A DNA stretch of 64,000 nucleotides, from positions 230,001 through 294,000 of the forward strand of contig RPFO01000542.1 of assembly GCA_009746045.1 (NCBI GenBank), written 5' to 3'. The DNA is from Mesostigma viride (lineage: Eukaryota > Streptophyta > Mesostigmatophyceae > Mesostigmatales > Mesostigmataceae). Position 1 is the first letter of the stretch. Each line of letters begins with the position of its first letter. Shown piece by piece: positions 13,767 to 23,349 of this stretch. Under the pieces are notes generated by a model, which saw nothing but the letters and a program-made list of their open reading frames with translations, had not been told where the DNA came from and did not search any database. The translations under genes and the position numbers were made by a program.

Positions 13767-14050
13767 TTGTGGAGAGCTTAATCTATTGCTCCTTCAATCT
13801 ATTGCTCTCTCTATTGAGAGTTGTACTTAAGAAGGCGACAGGCGCCGCTCATCTATTGATGGGTCTGGTTAAGCTCTGGATTGACTGGACTGGGTCAGCT
13901 CTGTTGATTAAGAGCTCAAGGGTTCTAAATATGGCGGCAGGCGCTGCCCATTGGCTGATACGTGAGAAAACAACATTCCGACAGGTGCTGCCGATCTGTT
14001 GGTTGAAAGCTTGATGAAACGAAATGGTGCGAATGCGCTGCCCATCTGCT
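13747..14050. repeat. Degenerate repeat starting at the stop codon of the IDM1-like gene
   Basis: The motif GGCGCTGCCCATCTATTGAT covers the last codons and stop of the IDM1-like gene. Related copies follow at about 13838, 13928, 13985 and 14030. The spacing varies from about 50 to 90 bp. The repeat therefore starts in coding sequence and runs into the 3' flank. Confidence 0.6.
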
Positions 14051-14476
14051 GATATTTATCATGGAGGATTCTTATTGGAGTGCTATTGACAGTACTACCA
14101 GCAGGACATCGACGAGGAGGAGAGGCAGGACGCAGGAGTACTAACTTTCTGTACTCTGCGATGATACTACTTTTTCGGCACTCTCTTTTGTGCTGGAACG
14201 CTTAAATCCGCTACAGGGTACCTGAATCACTTACGCAGCCTGTGTGATTTTGACCTTGCAGGAGATCAGTGGCTCCGGAGGACTTGGTGCCATGGGGCAC
14301 GCACCGGCGCAAAACTATACATCTCTAGGACGCCTAGCCTTGATGAAATGAGTACATTTGGATGACGATATATCTGGCCATCAGTTCTTCCGGCCCAAGT
14401 GCCACACAAACTGCTTTACCAGCTTGTCCTCATGATGTTTGGCCAGGATGTGGGGATGCAGGGCAGCATATTTTAT
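14051..14476. other. No gene seen
   Basis: The stretch between the IDM1-like gene and the CCTG array holds no convincing open frame or recognised repeat. Confidence 0.4.
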
Positions 14477-14893
<417 letters not shown>

Positions 14894-15779
14894 CCTCAAT
14901 CAAGGTTGGAGGAGACACGTCAATACCGCTTATCACTGTGCCACTCTGACCGGTTTCTTTAGGCTCATTATCCGAAAGTTTCACGTAGTTCTGTTGTGTC
15001 AACAACAATTGGTCAGGCCTGCTCTGCTTGGATAGATACAACAAAATTTTTGTGGCAAGTTTGTGTGCCCTGCCACCAGCCCTGGCAGGTTTTCAGGCAG
15101 CTTACTTGCGACGTGTACAAATGTATTTGTGATATAAAAAATCAAGAACTTCACAAAGCTGCTTTGAGATGTGATGTGGCAACGCATGTGCTCCATACTG
15201 TTTGGGGTCTGGCAGAATTGAGTTGCGGAAGTTCTTAAAAACTGCTCAAAGTTGTCATGGCTCACGGTGCTGCCCTGCGTGGAACTGAGTGAGGAATTCA
15301 ATCGATCGTCTGTCCGTCCGTCCGTCCATTCTTTCATTCATTCATTCATTCATGAATTCATTCATTCATTCGAATTCATTCATTCCCCATTGGAAGAGTC
15401 CCAAGGTATACAAACCGTTTGAGTGGGTACCTTGCTCATCCCTGATGGGGGCCACATGTGCACAAAACTTTCATTGCTCCGAGCCCGCAAAATTGCCCGC
15501 CTTTTTCCTGTTTCCCCGAAAAAATGGGCCGATTTCTTGATGATAAAAAAATATCTACGTGAAGTAGATGAGTTATGACGGCTTAAAGTGCATTCGCTTT
15601 CCTTATAATGTGTTCTCAAAACCGTCACTAGGATTTTCACCGCCGCCATGGGTGCAATGCCTAGCGGTGCTAGTTCGGGGCATGAAAACAGTCCTAGAGC
15701 TGCAATACTAGAATGCATGAGCTGAGCATTAAATCAAATTAAATTAAAACATGACTCCGTCGGGAGATCATGTAGCGCA
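14894..15779. other. No gene; ATTC microsatellite
   Basis: No recognisable coding sequence. An imperfect ATTC microsatellite lies at about 15325-15388. Confidence 0.5.
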
Positions 15780-16010
15780 CATATTACTCGCTGGATGGAT
15801 GGAGGTGTGCGAAGCCGCGGAACCAAACTGAGCTAACTCTAAGCTAATATAATCTAGAAAACCCTAAGTGTACGCTACTCAGCACAGCGCCCCTTCCGCT
15901 TGGGGGGAGTGGGCTTGCCCACAGGGGCTGGCGTGTGAGCCTGGACAATCTTCTGCCACCTCTTCTTGTTCTGCATAGCAGTCCAAGCAAGAGAGAGGGA
16001 GTGAATTGAA
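15780..16010 (-). mobile_element. LINE 3' end fragment
   Basis: The reverse strand at about 15880-16000 encodes a tail closely similar to that at 28150-28290 (an MQNKKRW-type motif, then a Gly/Lys/Pro-rich end). Its 3' flank (TTAGAGTTAGCTCAG-like, then GCGGCTTCGC) recurs at 17880-17930 and in inverted form at 18005-18050. This is a truncated copy of the LINE family scattered through 15-31 kb. Confidence 0.6.
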
Positions 16011-16073
16011 TTAAATTAAAAATTTAAAAATAAAATTATAACATGACCGTCCGTTGGGAGACCATGTAGCACA

Positions 16074-16260
16074 TTCTGATTTGGCACGCCGCAAAGGTGA
16101 AAACCATTTGCGTTCAGTGCCGGTCCGCGGAAAACGCGGAAAACGCGATCTGCAAATGAATCCGACCGGAATCGAACTGGGGACCTCTCGCACCAACTTT
16201 CGCTGACTATAGGACGGACGTCTCCGGATCCTAGGGCATCGCCAACTTACACCTACAGTC
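16074..16260 (-). repeat. tRNA-like SINE relic
   Basis: On the minus strand, 16145-16225 reads like a tRNA body. It has an A-box-like stretch (TAGTCAGCGAAAGTTGG) and a B box (AGTTCGATTCC) at normal spacing. A flanking 36-37-bp segment (CACGCCGCAAAGGTGAAAAC core) occurs at about 16074 and again at about 16475, so the unit is repetitive. I read it as a SINE head or tRNA pseudogene, not a working tRNA gene. Confidence 0.4.
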
Positions 16261-16649
16261 ATCCGCAAAAGTTCTCCTTTCCGGGGAGTGATGCAAGCCT
16301 TTCGGATTTGGTACTAGATAAATCATTCGAGATCTGTGTGTGTAGGAGTACTACACACGTGTCTGCACGCGAGACTTGTTCAGTCTCGCAACGTGAGACG
16401 GGCTGAACACGGCTGGAACCTTCTTTATTAGAAGGGGGCGTAGCCGGTACTATCGAGATCAGCCAAGCGTATATTCTGATTTGGCACGCCGCAAAGGTGA
16501 AAACCATTTGCGTAGCACATATTCCCTTGCTGGATGGATGGAAGTAGCAGTGGATGCGATGAGTAGTGAGTAACACTGTGAGGCATGGACACTCACGGAC
16601 ACGCTGGCCGCCAAGCTTGATGGCACGGTTTACAGGATGCTCCGACAGG

Positions 16650-16960
16650 TCCTGAATGTAAGGTTTTCCAAGCATAGGTCGTCAAGCGTGACCTCTTCAA
16701 GGTCGTCATTCTGACGATCCTGACCTATGGCGCCGAGACCTGGACACTGACGCCGGCAGAAGCTGGAGCAACGACTCGACGCGCCCAACGTCACCTGAAG
16801 ATGCTGCGCAAGGCCCTTAACATCCCCTTTGGTTTGCACATTAGTAATGAGGAATCATTTGTACGCTGATTTGCCCTATGTTTCCCACATTATTAGGCAC
16901 AGGCGCCTGGGCGCCTAGCCCGGCACCTGGCCGGCACAGATCAGGTAGACACATCAGATA
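16650..16960 (+). mobile_element. Decayed LINE ORF2 fragment
   Basis: The plus strand encodes LTILTYGAETWTLTP, matching the post-RT segment of the LINE at 18309-19244 (SILLYGCEAWTLDQ). A relic of the histidine-rich block (HIIRHRRL) follows. Several frame changes show that it is dead. Confidence 0.6.
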
Positions 16961-17399
16961 GACTAGCTGGCACCAAGCCGGCCCGCCCAGCCTGGGCAAC
17001 TATGTCCTCATCTGGCGTGCCCCAGGCCGCGCGCGGCAGGGCCGCCACCCGTGGACTTTTCATGATACGGACTCGGCATGAACATGTGCTACACTAGACG
17101 TGACGGGCTCACACCCGGGCAGCCTCCTAGCTGGCTTGTCAGTAATATGGAGGCAGATGGTACGCAAGGATAGATGGCAAGTAGTGATGAAGGAGACCAC
17201 CCCCAAGTCTGTGGGGGCTCCGCGTGTGACCGCGTACGGCATTCATAGCGATTCGGGCCGTGGTGCCCACAACCCTGTACATAACTAGGACCTAGATAGC
17301 TTACACCATCCTTTCCATCCCATGTTCCCCTCCCGGCCAATGAGGACTTATGCTCACGTGACGCAGTCACGTGTCTATTAATTAATTAATTAACTAATT
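16961..17399. other. LINE-derived debris, no gene
   Basis: Short segments resemble the LINE copies on either side (for example around 16900-17000). No intact open frame is recognisable. Confidence 0.35.
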
Positions 17400-17990
17400 A
17401 AGCATAGGTCATTAGAGTACGCTCTGTATCAGGGTATGCCTCGCGTTTCGGACGAGATCAGGCAGCGTAGGCCATGGCATTTGTAGGACATCTTGCTCGC
17501 ACCAGTCAGGTAGATACCGCCCTTGGTCTGGCCGGCCCCCAGCGGCTTGGCCAACCAGCTGGGCGGCACATCCTGACCTGGCCTGGCCCCAAGGACATTC
17601 CTAGAAAGCTAGGTAAACCTGCCATGAACTACATCCAGATGTTGCTGGCCGACTAGGTAGCGGTCCCAGCTCACTGTTTGAACACCGCATTCACTCCCTA
17701 TCTCGATCTTCTTTGGACTGCTATGCAGAACAAGAAGAGGTGGCCGAGAAGATTGTCTATGCTCACACGCCAGCCCAGCTGCACATGGGCAAGCGGCAAG
17801 CCCCCCCCCCCCCAATTAGCGGAAGGGGCATTTTTGCTGAGTTGTGTAGGAGTAGCTAGGATTTTTCTAGATCGACTACTACAGCTTAGAGTTAGCTCAG
17901 CTCGATTACGCGGCTTCGCCCACCTCCACCGGCTTAATCCAGCAAGGAATATGTGCTACATGATCTCCCAACGGAGTCATGTTATAATTG
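17400..17990 (+). mobile_element. LINE ORF2 C-terminus and 3' UTR
   Basis: The segment encodes FVGHLARTSQVDTALGLAG, the counterpart of LFAGHLARTDQVNTDVGPAG in the copy at 18309-19244. It then has the family tail peptide (TAMQNKKRW) near 17715-17745. The 3' UTR (TTAGAGTTAGCTCAG) follows. It is 5'-truncated. Confidence 0.65.
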
Positions 17991-18003
17991 AATTTTAATT
18001 TTT

Positions 18004-18183
18004 ATGGATGGAAGTGGGCGAAGCCGCGAAACCGAACTAAGCTATAACTCTAATCCAATCTAATCTAATCTAATCTAATCTAATCTAATCTAATCTAATC
18101 TAATCTAATCTAATCTAATCTAATCTAATCTAATCTAATCTAATCTAATCTAATCTAATCTAATCTAATCTAATCTAATCTAA
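18004..18183 (-). repeat. (TCTAA)n array with LINE 3' UTR remnant
   Basis: About 26 copies of TCTAA at 18053-18183. The 18004-18050 flank is an inverted copy of the 3' UTR seen at 17880-17930. The pentanucleotide is associated with the 3' part of this LINE family at several places in the window. Confidence 0.85.
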
Positions 18184-19554
18184 GTAAGTAAGTACTTGCG
18201 TGTCATGCGCAAAGGCATGCCACGGAGTACTATGCTAATCTCATTAGAAAAATAATTACACAAAAGTTTAAACAAATATCGTCTGCATCATCCCCCAACC
18301 GTTAAGCACTAGATGGGGATGTAATCCTCATCCGAGCTGTCCTCTACTGTAATGGCAGACGAGGCGGTAGTGTAGCGGCTACCCTCAGGACCAATAACCT
18401 CCACCTGCGGACTTCTACCCTGGCTAGCAACGGGCCGCGGGGCCCGTGGGGAGAAAACAGGAGCATACCCCTCGGGAAGGTGCTTGTCGCAGATGGCAGC
18501 CCATTTCTCCTTGTCAATCATGCGGGCGCGGAGTACGGATAGTCCCAGAAGCCCTGCATCTTCAAGCAGTTGTGTCACATAGGTCCGGGTCGCGCCGCGC
18601 CGGTGCCCGGCGCGCGCAAGTTTGCCAGTGGGTTGCGATGGGACAAGGGGACCCTGCCATAGGAGGAGGTGTCTACCTGGTTGGCCCGTCTTAAGCCCCC
18701 CGGCAGGGCCCACATCGGTATTCACCTGGTCTGTGCGGGCAAGATGGCCGGCAAAGAGGAGGCGGCGGTGTCGGATGGTATGGGTGATAAGAGGGAGCTC
18801 GCAGTAGAGCTCGGCCCGGGTGCGGCGTTCTTGGTAGCGGACGCCGAGGATATGACGGAGCATTCGAGTGACGGTGCCGTCAAGCTGCTGGCTCAGCGCC
18901 TGGTCCAGGGTCCACGCCTCGCAGCCATAAAGGAGGATGCTGAGGACAAGGGCCTTGAACAGAATGCGCTTGCGTCGCTCACTCAGGTAGCGACAGGTCC
19001 AGAACCTGTCGAGGCGGCGGAGGGCCGCCCAGGCCTGGCCAATGCGGGTGTTGATGTCGTCGGCCGTGGAGGGAAGCCAGCTGCCAAGGAGCTTGAAGCG
19101 AGTCGCCGGGGGACGGGGCTGCCGTCCAGCAAGAGGAGGGTGGGTGGGGCTATCCCAGCAGGGAAGCCGATGGCCATGACCTCCGTTTTCTTGCTGATCA
19201 TAAGCCCCACCGCCCGCGCTTCCAGTGATAAGCTGTCTAGCCACAGTTGGGCTGACTCTGGGGTTTCCACGAGTGTCGTGTCATCAGCGTAGATCAGATC
19301 GCTCAGGCGGTAGGGTGGGTCAACCCCGCCGTAGCTGGCGTACTCCGTGATCTCGATCCCCGGCGGGCGCCCCTCCACCCGGGCGAAGCGGGCGTGTGCA
19401 CGCCGCATAATATAGTCCACCATAATGATGAATAGATATGGGGAGAGCACACAGCCCTGCCACACCCCGGTGTGCAGGGGGAACGCCGGAGTGACGCCGT
19501 CGGCGGTACGGACCTGGGCTTGGGACCCTTCATAGAACTGGCGGATGATCTCAT
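18184..19554 (-). mobile_element. 5'-truncated LINE with reverse transcriptase C-terminal half
   Basis: Minus-strand frames at 18983-19554 carry reverse transcriptase motifs: GCVLSPYLFIIMVDYIM, then the catalytic LIYADDTTLV. The frame at 18309-19244 continues with the thumb and C-terminal region (LLYGCEAWTL, HTIRHRRLLFAGHLART) and ends in an acidic tail (SDEDYIPI). The two frames overlap, so at least one frameshift separates them. The 3' UTR (18184-18308) is repeated at 30085-30240, which defines a second copy. The 5' end stops at the TCTAA repeat beside the satellite element, consistent with truncation. RT motifs are certain; clade assignment is not. Confidence 0.85.
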
Positions 19555-19677
19555 AATCTAATCTAATCTAATCTAATCTTATCTAATCTTAGAGGGGATT
19601 CATAGGTGTTTGCTCAATTTCACAAGTCTTCAAATGAGTAAAAAAAAAATCTTTCAGATCTGAGGGTACCTAAAGCT

Positions 19678-20810
19678 GGACTGTTGCAGGCAGCATGTAG
19701 ACCATGAAAATAGACCACCCACGAAAATTGGGCTCATTCTGAGCTCAAATGGTGACATGTGACAGCATACATGTGCAGTTTTTCGTCATTTCCCCCCTTT
19801 ACTTACATGAAACAAATATGAATAGTGGACAAATGAACTCATTTCAGGCTGGATTCTTGCAGGCAGCATCTAGACCATGAAAATAGACCACCCACAAAAA
19901 TTGGGCTCATTCTGAGCTCAAATGGTGACATGTGACAGCATACATGTGCAGTTTTTCGTCATTTTCCCCCTTTTCTGACATGAAACAAATATGAATAGTG
20001 AACAAATGAACTCATATCAGGCTGGATTCTTGCAGGCAGCATTTATACCATGAAAATAGACCACCCACAAAAATTGGGCTCATTCTGAGCTCAAATGGTG
20101 ACATGTGACAGCATACATGTGCAGTTTTTCGTCATTTTCCCCCTTTTCTTACATGAAACAAATATGAATAGTGAACAAATGAACTCATTTCAGGCTGGAT
20201 TCTTGCAAGCAGCATCTAGACCATGAAAATAGACCACCCACAAAAATTGGGCTCATTCTGAGCTCAAATGGTGACATGTGACAGCATACATGTGCAGTTT
20301 TACGCCATTTTCATCGTTTTCTTACACGAAATAAATAGGAATCATGACCAAATGAGCTCATATCGAGCTGGATTCTTGCAAGCTACATTTAAACCATAAT
20401 ACTAGACCACCTACAAAAATTGGGCTCATTATGAGCTCAAATGGTGACATGTGACAGTATAAATATGCAACCTTTTGTCATTTGCACCGGTTTCTTACAT
20501 GAAACAAATAGGAATCATGAACCAATGAACTCATATCCAGCTGGATTCTTGCAAGCTACATTTAAACCATAATACTACACCACCTACAAAAATTGGGCTC
20601 ATTATGAGCTCAAATGGTGACATGTGACAGTATGAATATGCAGTTTTACGCCATTTGCACCGGTTTCTTACATGAAACAAATAGGAATCATGACCAAATG
20701 AACTCATATCAAGCTGGATTCTTGCAAGCAACATTTAAACCATAATACTAGACCACCTACAAAAATTGGGCTCATTCGATCTGAGCTCAAATGGTGACAT
20801 GTGACAGTAT
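19678..20810 (+). repeat. 173-bp satellite array, left
   Basis: The monomer mark GGATTCTTGCA-like falls at 19678, 19851, 20024, 20197, 20370, 20543 and 20716, a spacing of exactly 173 bp each time. That gives about 6.5 monomers. Outer monomers are nearly identical; those from about 20290 inward form a diverged variant. Confidence 0.95.
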
Positions 20811-20812
20811 AT

Positions 20813-20955
20813 GAAAAGAGACAACAAACGTGGACTGAAGCATTGGCACGCTGAGCCCCGTGCATGTCTGAGACCAGTTGTCTGAAAAGAGACAACAAAC
20901 GTGGAAGCATGGCACGCCGAGCCCCGTGCATGTCTGAGACCAGTTGTCTGAACTG
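20813..20955. repeat. Two copies of a 70-bp direct repeat
   Basis: GAAAAGAGACAACAAACGTGG begins two near-identical units at about 20813 and 20884. They lie between the satellite array and the LINE fragment. Confidence 0.8.
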
Positions 20956-21119
20956 AAACGTAAAAAGCGCGGATCCGCGTAAGGCGCGATGTCTACTGGC
21001 TCAGGACAGTATATATATATATAAGCGCCACCTCCCTCGCGGCACTCCCTCGGTCGCCTCCGTTCAATCTCCCGCCGCATTCCCTGCTCGCGTCATCGAT
21101 AAACACCAGAAAACCTACG

Positions 21120-21955
21120 CGGGTATTCTGCACACGGCTGATTGGATTGCTCTTTTCGCGGACCTCAACGCCCAGGGACGTGCGTGGCTGTTCTCGCTTT
21201 CCTTGCGGAGTGTGGGCTCGGCGTACCTTCGTGCTCTTCCCATGGCCCCCCATTCGCCTTGGCTCCCAGCCACTACTCGGTGGCGCTCCGGCACCAGCTA
21301 TTTGCCCCGCAGCCTCTTGTTCCGGCCGGGCGGCCTTGTGGTAGCTGTGGGCAGCCGCTGGATCCCACGGGGACTCACTACCTTGCCTGCATGGGGGCCA
21401 ACAGAATCAGAATTGGTATTTGTATTTGCACACTGTCCTCCTGACGGTGGTGCTCGCCATGATTCGGTCGGTTTTCCCCCACGCGAACATCCGGTCCGAG
21501 GATGCGGATGGCGCTGCCTTCTATTCCCCCAACCACCGGCCTGACATCGTGGTGCTGGACTTTGAGGGGGTGGCCGGCATCTGCTTATTGACGTTTCGGT
21601 GGCGCGGCCCTTGGCTCTTAGCCACGTGGCTGGGGCCTCCCTCACGGCAGGTTACACGGCGGACCGGGCGGAGCGGGCCAAGCTCCTGGCCTACGGCGAC
21701 GTCGGGCACCATCGTGTGGTGCCCTTTGTCCTGGAGGAGTTTGGGGCCATGGGGCCCCTGACCTCCGCCTTCTTCAAGGAGTGTTGCCGGCTCCGGGAGG
21801 ATCGGCTGGACCTGGAGGGCCAGCGGGCCCCATGGTCGGCGCGGACCTGGACGTCATATTGGCGTCAGCGCTTGTCGGTGGCGCTGACTCGGGCCATGGC
21901 TGACATCATGCTCCGCCGTACGCGGGCTGATTTTGCGGTGCAGCAGGGCTATTAG
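21120..21955 (+). mobile_element. LINE C-terminal remnant with CCHC knuckle and REL-endonuclease-like region
   Basis: Successive frames encode GRAWLFSLSLRSVGSAYLRA, a C-x2-C-x8-H-x3-C knuckle (CGSCGQPLDPTGTHYLAC) at about 21335-21392, then RPDIVVLDF followed by IDVSVARPL, and a long helical tail (HHRVVPFVLEEFGAMGP). Knuckle plus PD-D arrangement is the layout of R2/CRE/NeSL-type LINEs with a restriction-enzyme-like endonuclease downstream of the RT. The RT itself is missing and the pieces lie in at least three frames, so it is dead. Confidence 0.6.
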
Positions 21956-22177
21956 GTTCCTCCCGTTAGGCGTTTCCATTGGTCTTATCGTAGTATAGAG
22001 CTTTGACATGGCTCTGTATATAGGTTTATAGCTGGGCGTTTGCTTTGGTTTGAGTGATTTCACTCTGCTGTAAGTAATTATATTTTTAATATATATATAT
22101 ATATATATATAAGTAACATTTAAACTCAGCCCAGTTTTGACGTCATTTCCAACTGAAAAAATTATTAATTAAATAAT

Positions 22178-22262
22178 TCATTGATAAAACACGCGCTCCT
22201 ATTGGGGAGTCGCAGAGCACAATAATACATGTTAAAGTGCTTTTCATCCCTGTATGTTGCAC
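22178..22262. repeat. Solo arm related to the 28.6-kb inverted-repeat element
   Basis: GCTCCTATTGGGGAGTCGCA, then GTGCTTTTCATCCCTGTATG, closely match the outer end of the arms at 28637-28705 and 29850-29911. An AATTAATTAAAT stretch precedes it, as at the intact element. It is probably a partial copy of the same family. Confidence 0.6.
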
Positions 22263-22435
22263 GCTGGGATCTAAAACTGAAAAATTTAAACTCACATCAA
22301 TAAGGCTAGTCTGAGTCTGAGTCATCAATTATGTGGGGAGGGCGGCGCTTGTGGCGCGGGGTCGCCTTCGCTTGCTTGCTAGCCGTGCCCCGGTGTGCGA
22401 CCTGCTTCGATCCGAACGCACTCTACTATCTCCGC

Positions 22436-22726
22436 CTAACCTCGCGCAGTCGAGTCGGGTGGCAGATTGGGTAACTCTACACCTGGGCATGCGCAAAGCG
22501 CAGCTCGCACCTCATCTAACCCTACTATTTCATCGTCCCCGTCTGTGTAGAGCACATGGACCATGTTGTGCTCCTTATTAAACGCCGTCACATGGGCATG
22601 ATACCGCTTCTCCCCTGAGTTTGGGCCTGAAAATATCTTGCATACCGGGGTCCCCACCAACCATTCCGGCTCGTGCACGTCCATGACATGCGATTTGAAA
22701 AGTGCCATCGCCGTCTTCTCCGCCAT
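22436..22726 (-). CDS. Tudor-like domain protein (first exon or short ORF)
   Basis: A 96-residue frame starts with ATG at 22726. Residues about 22-77 (WLVGTPVCKIFSGPNSGEKR, later YTDGDDEIVGLDEV) have the shape of Tudor-like chromatin domains: a G-x-x-V-x-K-x-F start, a central aromatic strand, and a Y-x-DGD-x-E turn. The last part (after GLDE) may be intron, because GTGCGA could serve as a donor. The gene diverges from the PHD gene at 23350 and the two share the 109-bp triplicated promoter region. Both begin with MAE. Chromatin binding is inferred from the fold only. Confidence 0.5.
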   Translation of the reverse strand: MAEKTAMALFKSHVMDVHEPEWLVGTPVCKIFSGPNSGEKRYHAHVTAFNKEHNMVHVLYTDGDDEIVGLDEVRAALCACPGVELPNLPPDSTARG

Positions 22727-22780
22727 CGCTGATTCCGTTTTCTGTGCTTATTCCGTTTTCCCACCCCTCATGTTTCGCGC

Positions 22781-23107
22781 ACATACGAAAAGGACTTGAA
22801 TTTCCTTGCTAACAGGTCGGTCTCGGCAATTCATCTTGCATTCACTGGAATTCACTCATCGAAGCCCCGAGACTGCCCGTCCAGTCTGAACATACGAAAA
22901 GGACTTGAATTTCCTTGCTAACAGGTCGGTCTCGGCAATTCATCTTGCATTCACTGGAATTCACTCATCGAAGCCCCGAGACTGCCCGTCCAGTCTGAAC
23001 ATACGAAAAGGACTTGAATTTCCTTGCTAACAGGTCGGTCTCGGCAATTCATCTTGCATTCACTGGAATTCACTCATCGAAGCCCCGAGACTGCCCGTCC
23101 AGTCTGA
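22781..23107. promoter_or_regulatory. Three tandem 109-bp repeats between divergent genes
   Basis: Near-identical units start at 22781, 22890 and 22999 (ACATACGAAAAGGACTTGAA). They fill most of the 620-bp gap between the Tudor-like and PHD genes. A shared upstream regulatory array is the simplest reading. Confidence 0.75.
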
Positions 23108-23349
23108 ACTTCATACTACCGTTGTACGAAATTCAGACTGCACGAACCTCGAGGATTGTCAATGAATGCCCATGATTTTTGAATGAACAAAGCACACTGA
23201 CCGCCGTGTTTGCGCGCGCGCGGGTGGAGGTGCGTGCACTAGTCTGCCAAGAAAACACTGCAGGGCATGCGCGCACGAACACAACGAGAACGTGCCAGCC
23301 TATGACGTCGTCGACGATGAAGTTCGTCGTCCGCTAAATTGTAGGGGAT

